Assembly: GCA_964577995.1 (NCBI GenBank) | Contig: CAZOBP010000008.1 | Location: forward strand, 1 to 39,774 | Source of the DNA: JAUVXJ01 sp964577995 | Lineage (GTDB): Bacteria; Chloroflexota; Anaerolineae; UBA7937; B3-Chlor | Direction of reading: 5' to 3' | Length of the DNA stretch: 39,774 bases | Shown: piece by piece, positions 7,762 to 15,628 of the stretch | Layout of the letters: each line of letters begins with the position of its first letter | Numbering within the stretch: position 1 is the first letter of the stretch | Position numbers and translations under genes: made by a program | The notes under the pieces: model-generated | What the model was told of the DNA's origin: nothing | What the model saw: only the letters and a program-made list of their open reading frames with translations | Database searches by the model: none

Positions 7762-8973
7762 ATGAGAGTCTGTCTGCTGAGCGGCGAGTTTCCCCCCATG
7801 CAGGGTGGAGTCGGGGATTTCACGCGCGAGATGGGGTTGGCCTTGAACAGGCTGGGCGCCACGGTGAGCGTTTTGTCTTCGACAAAGGCCGCCTCGCTGG
7901 ACGGGGGGGAGGTCGCTCCAGATGGTGGGAGCGTTCTGGAGAGGGATGGCTTGTCATTGCAGGTGCTCCCCGTGATCCGGCGTTGGGATTTCTCCTGTTG
8001 GTCGCGTATCGGCGAGTTCATCGGGAGTAGCAAACCGGAGATACTCAACATCCAGTATCAGACGGCTGCCTATCAGATGCATCCCGCCATCAACCTGCTA
8101 CCCTGGAGGTTGCGTCTCTCGAAGGACAGGCCCAGGGTGGTGGTGACTTTCCACGACTTGAAGCTGCCTTATCTGTTCCCCAAGGCTGGCCCACTGCGCA
8201 GGTGGGTCACGGGAGCTCTGGCGAGTGTTTGCGACGCAGCAATCGTGACCAACGTCGAGGACAGGACGGCTGCGGAGCGCTACCACGCTCGCAACCTTCA
8301 CCTGTTTCCTGTCGGCAGCAACATAGAGCCGCAGGCACCCCTCGGCTATGATCGTAGCGCTTGGCGCGGGCGACGGGGCGTGAAGCCAGATGAGGTTCTC
8401 CTCTGCTACTTCGGGTTCCTCAACGAAACCAAGGGTGGAGAGACGTTGTTCCGGGCGCTGGCTCGTCTGGTGGACGCCGGGGAACCCGTCAAACTGCTGA
8501 TGATAGGGGGCAAGGTCGGTTCCTCCGATCCCACGAACGTGGCCTATCTGCGCAAGATGGAGTCCTTGATCGCGGAACTGGATCTCGTTGACCGGGTGCT
8601 CTGGACCGGATACGTCGCTGGGCCTGAGGTTTCCGCCAGTTTCTGGGCCGCCGATATCTGCGTGATGCCCTACCGAGACGGGGTGTCGTTCCGGCGGGGA
8701 ACGCTCATGGCCGCTCTGGTGCATGGTATGCCCATCATCAGCACCTATCCCCAGGTGGCAACACCTGAGATCATAGAAGACCAGAACATGACCCTCGTCC
8801 CTCCCGGCGACGTGGAAACGCTGGCTGGCAAGATCCGCGAGGTGGCGGCCATGGATTCCCTGCGCGGTCGGCTGGCGCGCGGTGCAGCGGAGCTATCGCG
8901 GCTATTCTCCTGGGAAGCTATCGCTGAGAGCACCCTGGGGCTGTATGAGCGGCTTCTGGGGGGCGAGGCGTAG
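7762..8973 (+). CDS. GT4 family glycosyltransferase, 403 aa
   Basis: A GT-B retaining transferase. The N-terminal acceptor domain begins with LLSGEFPPMQGGVGDFT, where the GGVG loop contacts donor phosphate. The C-terminal Rossmann domain begins near residue 210 with LCYFGFLNETKGG, and the donor-site region is RRGTLMAALVHGMPIIST with VATPEII. The first Glu of the usual E-x7-E motif is not present, as in some GT4 subgroups. Donor and acceptor cannot be assigned. Its ATG follows the preceding GT2 stop by 1 base, so both likely act in the same glycan. It ends just before the promoter candidate at 8975-9003, suggesting the end of a transcription unit or an internal boost point. Confidence 0.85.
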   Translation: MRVCLLSGEFPPMQGGVGDFTREMGLALNRLGATVSVLSSTKAASLDGGEVAPDGGSVLERDGLSLQVLPVIRRWDFSCWSRIGEFIGSSKPEILNIQYQTAAYQMHPAINLLPWRLRLSKDRPRVVVTFHDLKLPYLFPKAGPLRRWVTGALASVCDAAIVTNVEDRTAAERYHARNLHLFPVGSNIEPQAPLGYDRSAWRGRRGVKPDEVLLCYFGFLNETKGGETLFRALARLVDAGEPVKLLMIGGKVGSSDPTNVAYLRKMESLIAELDLVDRVLWTGYVAGPEVSASFWAADICVMPYRDGVSFRRGTLMAALVHGMPIISTYPQVATPEIIEDQNMTLVPPGDVETLAGKIREVAAMDSLRGRLARGAAELSRLFSWEAIAESTLGLYERLLGGEA

Positions 8974-8974
8974 T

Positions 8975-9003
8975 TTGCTAGGGTAGACGCGCTGTGATAA
9001 GAT
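8975..9003 (+). promoter_or_regulatory. Predicted promoter upstream of the zinc-ribbon epimerase gene
   Basis: TTGCTA at 8975-8980 (4 of 6 matches) and TAAGAT at 8998-9003 (4 of 6) are separated by exactly 17 bases. The pair lies in the 102-base gap before the epimerase gene, right after the stop of the GT4 gene. The match is modest, but the -35 box starts TTGC like those at 2766 and 28446. Confidence 0.4.
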
Positions 9004-9075
9004 TGCGCGAAGGCCGGCGCTCTGTTTGGGGTCGGCCGTGCTACTGTGGAAGGACAATCACACTCAGGAGTCGGG

Positions 9076-10209
9076 ATGAGCGGGAAAGGCAGAGTTCTTG
9101 TCACCGGTGGAGCCGGTTTCATAGGCTCCTACCTGGTCGATACCCTGGTGCGCGAGGGCTACGGCGTTCGAGTGTTCGACAGCCTGGAGCCCCAGGTCCA
9201 CGGAACGGGTGGAAGGGCACCAGAGTTCCTCAACCCGTCGGCGGAACTGGTCGTCGGTGATGTCAGGGACCGCATCGCGTTGCAGGGAGCCCTGGATGGG
9301 ATCGACGTGGTCTTCCACTGTGCGGCTGCCGTCGGCGTGGGGCAGTCCATGTACGAAATACATCGTTACGTCGAGGCCAACACGTTGGGCGGGGCTACAC
9401 TCCTCGACATCCTGGCCAACGAGCGTCACGGCGTGAGGAAACTGGTTGTGGCCTCCTCGATGTCCATTTATGGTGAGGGAAAGTACGAGTGCGACGGGTG
9501 CGGTGTGGGCTATCCCCGGCTGCGTTCTGAGGAACAGCTTCGGGAGCGGCAGTGGGAGATGCTTTGCCCAACTTGCGGCGGGGTAATGCGGCCATTGCCC
9601 ACGGATGAGGAAAAGCCTCTCTATCCCACTTCTATCTACGCAGTCACTAAGAGGGATCACGAAGAGATGTTCCTCTGCTTCGGCCGCGCATACAACATCC
9701 CCACCGTTGCTCTCCGGTTCTTCAACGTGTACGGGCCGCGTCAAGCGTTGTCTAACCCCTATACGGGGGTGGCAGCCATCTTCTCCTCCCGGTTGTTGAA
9801 TGGTCAGCCTCCGGTGATCTACGAGGATGGTTTACAGAGCCGCGATTTCGTGCACGTCGAGGACATTGTCCGGGTGTGCCTGCTGGCCATGGAGAGCGAG
9901 AAGGCCGACTACCAAGTCTTCAACGTTGGCACAGGGCGGCCGCTGAGCGTGCTGGAGGTGGCTAAGGTGCTCATCGACCACCTCGCCGAAGGCCCGATCG
10001 AGCCGGAGATCGTGGGTCAGTACAGAAAGGGAGACATCCGGCACTGCTTCGCGGACATCGGGAGGATCAGGGAGGTGCTGGGCTTTGTGCCGCAAGTAAC
10101 GTTCGAGGAGGGGGTCATTGACCTGATTGCTTGGGTCCGGGAGCAGCACGTGGTAGACACCTTCCATCTCGTCGATCGGGAACTGAAAGATAAGGACCTG
10201 ATTCTGTAG
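9076..10209 (+). CDS. NAD-dependent nucleotide-sugar epimerase with CxxC...CxxC insertion, 377 aa
   Basis: An extended SDR epimerase/dehydratase. The NAD loop GGAGFIG is at 11-17, the active-site Ser region ASSMSIYGEG at 126-135, and the catalytic Y188-x3-K192 in IYAVTK. RFFNVYGPRQ and the late RDFVHVEDIV block are also canonical. Between the Ser and Tyr there is an insertion of about 45 residues with two CxxC pairs (C139, C142 and C164, C167), a zinc-ribbon-like knuckle absent from GalE. I recall such insertions from dTDP-L-rhamnose 4-epimerase-type proteins; that specific activity is inference. A frame extension reaches back to 9046, but ATG 9076 has AGGAG at 9066-9070 and precedes the Rossmann strand. 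The methyltransferase follows after 4 bases. Confidence 0.87.
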   Translation: MSGKGRVLVTGGAGFIGSYLVDTLVREGYGVRVFDSLEPQVHGTGGRAPEFLNPSAELVVGDVRDRIALQGALDGIDVVFHCAAAVGVGQSMYEIHRYVEANTLGGATLLDILANERHGVRKLVVASSMSIYGEGKYECDGCGVGYPRLRSEEQLRERQWEMLCPTCGGVMRPLPTDEEKPLYPTSIYAVTKRDHEEMFLCFGRAYNIPTVALRFFNVYGPRQALSNPYTGVAAIFSSRLLNGQPPVIYEDGLQSRDFVHVEDIVRVCLLAMESEKADYQVFNVGTGRPLSVLEVAKVLIDHLAEGPIEPEIVGQYRKGDIRHCFADIGRIREVLGFVPQVTFEEGVIDLIAWVREQHVVDTFHLVDRELKDKDLIL

Positions 10210-10213
10210 GCCG

Positions 10214-10978
10214 ATGGGCATGAACCAGCACAGGGGCGAGGACTTCAAAGAGCTCCAACGGGAGACCTACGATCATCTGTACAGCGACCTCGACTTCGCT
10301 CTGTACAAGGTCCAGCACCCTTTCCGCAAGTATTTCGAGCACCACATCGTGTCGCTGGCGCTTCAGGGGTTGCCGGGCACGGAGAGCATGAGCTGCCTGG
10401 ACATTGGATGCGGCCAGGGGGTCACCACCTACGTGCTGAGCAAGCACTTCGACACAGTCCTGGGAGTGGATTTCTCCTCCGGGGCCGTGAGAACAGCCAG
10501 GACGTTTCTGACGACCATGGATGCAGGAAACGCCACCGCCGTGGTTGGAGATGTTGACAGCCTGGCTATCGCTGGCGATTCTGTAGACGTAGTCCATTTC
10601 AAGGATTTCCTGCACCACACGGCCGAACCGTTGCAGGCGCTGCGCAATCTGAAGGAGGTTAGCAGGCTGGGACGGGTCGTGGGAGCGGAGGTCAACGGGC
10701 AATCGCCGATCATGGGTCTGTTCGGGAGACTGGCCAAGCACGAGCGAGGTCTGCTGGACAGCAACAGGGAGTCGCTCACGGATCTGGCACTTGCAGCCGG
10801 GTTCAGGGAGATCACAATACAGGAGTTCAGCTTCTATCCGTACCCGATGCGCATACCCATCGTCGGGGATCGGCGGCTTGGACCACTGCTGCCGGCCGTG
10901 AGGGCCGTGGAGAAGCTCCTGGTAAGTACGCCACTGCGTAAGTACGCCAACTATCTGGTCTTTGATGCTTCGAGCTAG
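10214..10978 (+). CDS. Class I SAM-dependent methyltransferase, 254 aa
   Basis: A Rossmann-fold methyltransferase. Motif I, CLDIGCGQGV at 61-70, binds SAM. The acidic residue ending strand 2 is in VLGVDFSS, and the post-motif regions VVGDVDSLAI and VVHFKDFLHH follow. It resembles the Methyltransf_11/25 (UbiE-like) group. The acceptor is unknown; with a glycan cluster on both sides, a sugar or lipid-linked sugar O- or N-methyltransferase is plausible. ATG 10214 lies 4 bases after the epimerase stop, and an in-frame second ATG at 10220 is an equally possible start. SAH made by this enzyme would be recycled by the ahcY product at the left end of the window. Confidence 0.85.
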   Translation: MGMNQHRGEDFKELQRETYDHLYSDLDFALYKVQHPFRKYFEHHIVSLALQGLPGTESMSCLDIGCGQGVTTYVLSKHFDTVLGVDFSSGAVRTARTFLTTMDAGNATAVVGDVDSLAIAGDSVDVVHFKDFLHHTAEPLQALRNLKEVSRLGRVVGAEVNGQSPIMGLFGRLAKHERGLLDSNRESLTDLALAAGFREITIQEFSFYPYPMRIPIVGDRRLGPLLPAVRAVEKLLVSTPLRKYANYLVFDASS

Positions 10979-10995
10979 AGGGGTCTTCTCTACAG

Positions 10996-12231
10996 GTGAG
11001 GAAGATACTTGTCCTATCACCGAGTGACATCTTTCCCCCGGTTGATGGGAATAGCGAGAATACCTACCACATTGTCAAGTATCTGGCACCTCGTAGCGTC
11101 TTGGGAGTGCTCCTTAGTCGCGTTTTCTCGCAGGGCGGGCCCGTAGACATCTGCCATCCTAATCTCACCATTCGCTATTGTCCGACCAGTGTTTTTGACC
11201 GGCTCCAGTACAAGTCCTTTCTGGTCAATCCGTACTACTTCAGAGCTGCAAATGACCTGATGCAGGCTATTGACGCTGACGTGATACAGTGTCACGTTCT
11301 TTACACCTTTCTGGTAGGATGGTTCCTGAAGCGGAGGTATGGGAAGCCCCTCGTGCTGGTGCAGGAGAACGCGGAGTACGTGAAGCAGGTCAAGTTTGAG
11401 GCGCCACGCTACGTGACCTTGGTACTCAAGTGGTTGGAGGGCATGGCCTGCCGCGCCGCGGATCGAATCGTGGCGGTGTCGGAAGTGGACAAGCGGCACA
11501 TGGTGGACCTCTACGGCGTTCCCGAGGAGCGCATCCACGTCATCAACCACTGCGCAGACGAGGAGGTCTTCAAGTACGACAGGGATGGCCGCGCCAGGGC
11601 GAGGGAGGCCCTGAACATAGGCCAAGACGACATGGTCTTGACCTACGTGGGAAAGATGGATGCCCCTCACAACGCGAAGGCGACGCAGTATATAGCGGAG
11701 TGCATCTATCCTGTGGTCACCGCTCGCTATCCGAACTCCTGGTTTATGATCGTAGGGCAGAACTACGAGCATCTGCTGGAGTACAGGAGAGACCGCCTGT
11801 TCTTCACGGGCTTCGTCAGCACCAGGAGCGACGTGTCACCTAACCTTCCAGACTACCTGTCGGCGACGGACATCGTGATCGTGCCCATGGACCGTGGGTC
11901 TGGTACAAGGCTGAAGATACTGGAGGCAGCAGCGTGCTCCAGGCCCATCGTGTCGACGGAGATCGGGGCTGAGGGTCTGGAATTCGCAGATGGCGAGGAG
12001 ATCCTGCTCACCAGCGACGTGGACGAGAGGTTCATCCAGCTCGTTCTGGACTTGATGGGAGACGAAGGCTGGAGGGAGAGGCTAGGCAGGCAGGCGAGGG
12101 AGAGACTGCTGGCCAGGTATAGCTGGGAGAAAGAGGTGAGCCGGTTCGAGGAGGTCTATCACGAATTGGACGCCGAGAGCGGGCGCACCGTCGGAAATGA
12201 TCATTCCCCTGATGTTGGGGGGGGTAGTTGA
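10996..12231 (+). CDS. GT4 family glycosyltransferase, 411 aa
   Basis: A GT-B fold transferase. The N-terminal domain starts ILVLSPSDIFPPVDGNS, with the QENAEYVK and DRIVAVSEVDKRHM elements typical of GT4 acceptor domains. The C-terminal donor domain starts near residue 215 with LTYVGKMDAPHNAKA and contains DIVIVPMDRGSGTRLKILEAAACSRPIVST, a GT4 form in which GSGTRLK replaces EGFGLP. It is similar in layout to Glyco_trans_1_4 sugar transferases of polysaccharide clusters. Start is GTG, 17 bases after the methyltransferase, and the following GT4 begins 9 bases after its stop. Donor and linkage are unknown. Translation starts directly with a beta strand, which supports this start over any upstream choice. 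Confidence 0.85.
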   Translation: MRKILVLSPSDIFPPVDGNSENTYHIVKYLAPRSVLGVLLSRVFSQGGPVDICHPNLTIRYCPTSVFDRLQYKSFLVNPYYFRAANDLMQAIDADVIQCHVLYTFLVGWFLKRRYGKPLVLVQENAEYVKQVKFEAPRYVTLVLKWLEGMACRAADRIVAVSEVDKRHMVDLYGVPEERIHVINHCADEEVFKYDRDGRARAREALNIGQDDMVLTYVGKMDAPHNAKATQYIAECIYPVVTARYPNSWFMIVGQNYEHLLEYRRDRLFFTGFVSTRSDVSPNLPDYLSATDIVIVPMDRGSGTRLKILEAAACSRPIVSTEIGAEGLEFADGEEILLTSDVDERFIQLVLDLMGDEGWRERLGRQARERLLARYSWEKEVSRFEEVYHELDAESGRTVGNDHSPDVGGGS

Positions 12232-12240
12232 GGTCTTGTT

Positions 12241-13461
12241 GTGCGGGTCCTGGTCACCATCTTCGAGAAGCTGCTCCCCATCAGTGGAGGGGGAACTCCA
12301 CGGATCTCCAGCCTGGTGAAGGCCTTGGTAGCCAGAGGTCATGACGTTCACGTGGCGTCCTCCATCGCTGTGGCGAAAGGGAAGGCCATTGAGCAGTTCG
12401 ACTGCCAGGGTTGGGTGTCTTTGCAGGGTGTCAACCGGCTGGGCAGGTGGAAGATGGCCAAGTACACGGCGGCCTATCCCTACAATATCATGAGGGTTGC
12501 GGCAACGGTTGGGAGACTCAGGCCAGACCTGGTCGTGTCCCACAACTCTATCGCGGGCTACGCTGCACTGTTGGGCAAGCGATTCAGTCCCGCGACTCTC
12601 ACCGTGCTCGATCTGACGGATCTGCTATTCGAATACCTGGGGGACTACTCGAAGGGGGGCTGGCTCAGGGCCGTGATGGGCGTCGGGCGGCGTCTCGAGA
12701 ACAGGGCCGTTCGCGGCTCGGACAGGATCGTCACCATCAGCGAGGCGATGAAGGATATCGCGGTCCAGTACGGGGCGGCACCGGATAGAATCGATGTGGT
12801 GCCGGACGGTGTGGACACCAGCATCTTTCGACGCGTAGATGGGAGCGCCGTGCGAGAGGCACACGCTCCCCGGGCCAGCCACGTGCTCATCTTCCACGGT
12901 GCAATCGATCCCCAGGATGATCCCGGGTTGCTGGTGGAGGCTGCCAGACTGGTGCTTTCTGAACACCAGGGGACACGCTTCTGGCTGGTGGGAGACGGCA
13001 GCGCAGTGCCCGACCTCAAGCGGAAGGTTGCCCAATACTCGCTGGACAGCAGCTTCTTCTTCTCAGGCTGGGTGGACCAGCGTGAGATCCCGGCCTACAT
13101 CTCTGCCAGCGACATCGGTCTGGTGGTGCTCCCGGATGTCCTGTCGGCTCGAGGACGCGTGACCCTCAAGGAGTTCGAGTACTGGGCATGCGGCGTGCCG
13201 GCCATTCTGCCCAGGCTGCCTGCGTTGCAGGAGGTGGCTGACGAGGGGGAGACGGCGCTCTTTTTTCGGCCGGGTGATGCTGATGACCTGGCCGCGAAGA
13301 TCATCCGGCTCCTAGAGGATCGTGAGCTCAGGGAGAGGTTGGGCGAGAGAGGACTTGCCAGAGTGAAGGATAGGTTTGAATGGAGCAAGCTGGCCCACGA
13401 GTTTGTGCACCTCTGCGAGCAATATGTGCAGGGGAGCCGCAGTCAGACGGAGGCAGTATGA
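12241..13461 (+). CDS. GT4 family glycosyltransferase, 406 aa
   Basis: A third GT-B retaining transferase. The N-terminal loop GGGTPRISSL lies after the first strand, and SDRIVTISEAMKDIA with VVPDGVDTSIFR marks the interdomain region at about residues 160-200. The donor domain contains LIFHGAIDPQDDPG, FSGWVDQREIP and RGRVTLKEFEYWACGVPAI. The latter keeps a Glu in the second position of the E-x7-E element but has no canonical first Glu. Start is GTG at 12241. The stop overlaps the start of the radical SAM gene by 4 bases (ATGA), strong evidence for translational coupling. Two GT4 genes, a methyltransferase and an epimerase in one run suggest assembly of a modified repeat unit. Confidence 0.85.
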   Translation: MRVLVTIFEKLLPISGGGTPRISSLVKALVARGHDVHVASSIAVAKGKAIEQFDCQGWVSLQGVNRLGRWKMAKYTAAYPYNIMRVAATVGRLRPDLVVSHNSIAGYAALLGKRFSPATLTVLDLTDLLFEYLGDYSKGGWLRAVMGVGRRLENRAVRGSDRIVTISEAMKDIAVQYGAAPDRIDVVPDGVDTSIFRRVDGSAVREAHAPRASHVLIFHGAIDPQDDPGLLVEAARLVLSEHQGTRFWLVGDGSAVPDLKRKVAQYSLDSSFFFSGWVDQREIPAYISASDIGLVVLPDVLSARGRVTLKEFEYWACGVPAILPRLPALQEVADEGETALFFRPGDADDLAAKIIRLLEDRELRERLGERGLARVKDRFEWSKLAHEFVHLCEQYVQGSRSQTEAV

Positions 13462-14903
13462 GAGTCCTGGTCACCAACCCACCCTGGCCTGGCGAAGGCT
13501 ATGGGGCGCGCTCCGATGTGCGCTGGCCTCACAAGAGAAAGGACAAGTACCTGGAGTACCCCATCTACCTCGCCTACATTGTGGCCGTCCTGGAGGAAGC
13601 GGGGGTGGAGGTCTGTTTCGTCGATGCGGTGATGGAAGAGATGTCCATCCCGGACTTCGGTCAGGCGGTGGCCAGGATCCGACCTGATCTAGTGGTGATC
13701 GAGTGTTCGACTCCTTCCATCCACCATGATCTGGAGTCTGCCAGGGCGGCGAAGGAGAGTTGTGAAGACACATTCGTCGCTCTCATAGGGTCGCACCCTA
13801 CGTTCTTCCACGAACAGATCCTGGCGGAGGACCCTTTCGTGGATGCGGTGTGCCGGGGCGAAGCGGAGATCACGATCAGAGAGCTGGCGCTGAGCCTTGC
13901 TGGTGGAGAGAACTTGAGCGGTGTGACGGGCCTGAGCTATCGGGACGGGGAAGAGGCCCGCGTCAATGCTCCCAGGCCCTACATGGAAGACTTGGATGAG
14001 CTGCCCTTTCCGGCTCGGCACATCGTGCGCCACGAGGGGTACCGCGCCGCCATCTACTCTGGTGATTTTCCCACCGCGATGGTCAGTTCGCGGGGCTGTC
14101 CGTATCACTGTGTCTACTGCCTGTGGCCAGACACCCTGTATGGCCACAAGTTCAGGGCCAGAAGCGCCGTCAACGTGGTGGACGAGATGGAGCATGTGGT
14201 CAGGGACTATGGTGTGGACGAGATCTACTTCGACGACGATTGCCTGACTATCAGCAAGAAGAGAGTGCTGGAGATGTGCAGGCTCCTCCTCGAGCGAGGC
14301 GTGGACGTAGACTGGATCGTGCAGGCCCGGGTGGACACAGTGGATAGGGAGATGTTGGCCGCCATGAAGGAGGCCGGGTGCCACTATATCCTGTTCGGCG
14401 TGGAGTCGGGGTCACCCAAGATGCTCGAGATCATGAAGAAGCGCATCACGCTGGACAGGGCCAGACAGGCCTTCAAAGACTGCCGGGATCTGGGCATCAA
14501 GACCCAGGCCTTCTTTCTCTTTGGTGTCCCGGGCGAGACTCAGGAAACTATCGAGGAGACTATCGAGTTCGCCAAGGAGATAGGGGCGGACAGCACCCAG
14601 TTCGCCATCGTCATCCCGCACCCGGGTACGCAGCTTTACCAGACTTGCGTGGACAACGATTGGCTGGTTTACGATAGTTGGGAGGACTTCTCCGCTGAGA
14701 ACTCGCTGATCGAAACAGAGCAGTTGACGCGACAGGACGTAGAAAGGGCAAGGATCAGGGCCTACAGTCGGTACTACTACAGGCCCGGGTTCGTGATCAG
14801 GTCGCTGCTGAGGGTGCGCAGCCTTCAGGACGTCAAACGTCTCCTCAGGGGCGCAAAGTCAGTTCTGGATCGGATATCCTTCTTTGAGAGACACGCTGGC
14901 TGA
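13458..14903 (+). CDS. Radical SAM protein with N-terminal B12-binding-like domain, 481 aa
   Basis: The N-terminal part (residues 1-170) has the Rossmann-like layout of cobalamin-binding domains found in BchE/HpnJ/HpnP-like radical SAM proteins: NPPWPGEGYG, LEYPIYLAYIVAVLEEAG, VICSTPS-type strand and GSHPTF. No DxHxxG is visible, as in many members of this class. The radical SAM core holds C214-x3-C218-x2-C221 in SRGCPYHCVYC, with the EIYFDDD and GVESGS strands and FFLFGVPGET following. The family does methylations, ring closures and oxidations at unactivated carbons; the substrate here is unknown, and a sugar or lipid in this glycan pathway is a fair guess. ATG 13458 is preferred because it overlaps the upstream stop by 4 bases, although the frame stays open further upstream. 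Confidence 0.88.
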   Translation: MRVLVTNPPWPGEGYGARSDVRWPHKRKDKYLEYPIYLAYIVAVLEEAGVEVCFVDAVMEEMSIPDFGQAVARIRPDLVVIECSTPSIHHDLESARAAKESCEDTFVALIGSHPTFFHEQILAEDPFVDAVCRGEAEITIRELALSLAGGENLSGVTGLSYRDGEEARVNAPRPYMEDLDELPFPARHIVRHEGYRAAIYSGDFPTAMVSSRGCPYHCVYCLWPDTLYGHKFRARSAVNVVDEMEHVVRDYGVDEIYFDDDCLTISKKRVLEMCRLLLERGVDVDWIVQARVDTVDREMLAAMKEAGCHYILFGVESGSPKMLEIMKKRITLDRARQAFKDCRDLGIKTQAFFLFGVPGETQETIEETIEFAKEIGADSTQFAIVIPHPGTQLYQTCVDNDWLVYDSWEDFSAENSLIETEQLTRQDVERARIRAYSRYYYRPGFVIRSLLRVRSLQDVKRLLRGAKSVLDRISFFERHAG

Positions 14904-14978
14904 GGGAGGAAGTGGATCAGGTTAGTGCGTCCAAGAGCTTTGTCATTCCGATGGCATAGAGACGGTAGCTGATCGCCC

Positions 14979-15527
14979 GTGGGCACAAGGAGCAGAGCAG
15001 CAACTCTCTATGTCCGAATCAAGGCCTGTGCGGCTGGACATCCGATCGCGTCAACGCTGACGTCGGTGCTGGTGGCTTACTGTTTACTGACTGCGATCAT
15101 GACTTTCCCAGCCGTGCCAAACGCCTTGAATGAGGTTGCCGGGGGGGGAGACGTATATCCTTTCATGTGGCTGCTGTGGTGGGCCAAGAGGTCTCTTGTT
15201 GATTTGCACACCAGCCCCGCCAATGTCACCGCTTTCTACCATCCGTACGGTGTACAGCTTCCGTCTCTAGTGGCCGATGCACACTTGATGTGGACTAGCC
15301 TTCCCTTAGTGACACTGCTTGGGCCTTTGGTCGCATACAACGTGCAGTTGCTCTCGAGCTATGTGCTCACGGGATTCACCACCTACTTGCTCTGCTACTC
15401 GTTGACCAAGAAGCATTGGCCGTCGTTTGTTGGAGGTGTCGTATTTGCGTTCTCAGCGTGGAGATCTGGTCGCGCTGCACATGGTGGGTTGGGCCTGGTG
15501 ATCACCTATTGGCTGCCGCTGTATGTT
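14979..15527 (+). CDS. Polytopic membrane protein (GT-C-like), N-terminal part before the sequence gap
   Basis: The first 183 codons of a large membrane protein, cut by the 100-N gap. After a basic N-terminus there is a first membrane segment near residues 22-42, then a loop with GGGDVYPFMWLLWWAK and FYHPYGVQLPSL. Two more hydrophobic segments follow. The ending AWRSGRAAHGGLG...WLPLY matches the H-x-x-H/G-HL-NL-x-x-x-W-x-P pattern of a widespread family of uncharacterised GT-C-like membrane proteins. The acidic Asp in the first loop is where GT-C enzymes carry their catalytic residue. Start is GTG with no strong ribosome binding site. The reading frame continues after the gap in the 15629-17008 segment, so this is one gene, not two. 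Confidence 0.7.
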
Positions 15528-15627
15528 NNNNNNNNNNNNNNNNNNNNNNNNNNNNNNNNNNNNNNNNNNNNNNNNNNNNNNNNNNNNNNNNNNNNNNNNN
15601 NNNNNNNNNNNNNNNNNNNNNNNNNNN
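15528..15627. other. Assembly gap (100 N)
   Basis: A run of exactly 100 N, the usual placeholder for a scaffold gap of unknown length. It interrupts a membrane-protein gene. Coding on both sides is in different frames relative to the N run, so the real gap length is not 100 in a way that preserves the frame, and some codons of the gene are missing. Confidence 0.98.
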
Positions 15628-15628
15628 G

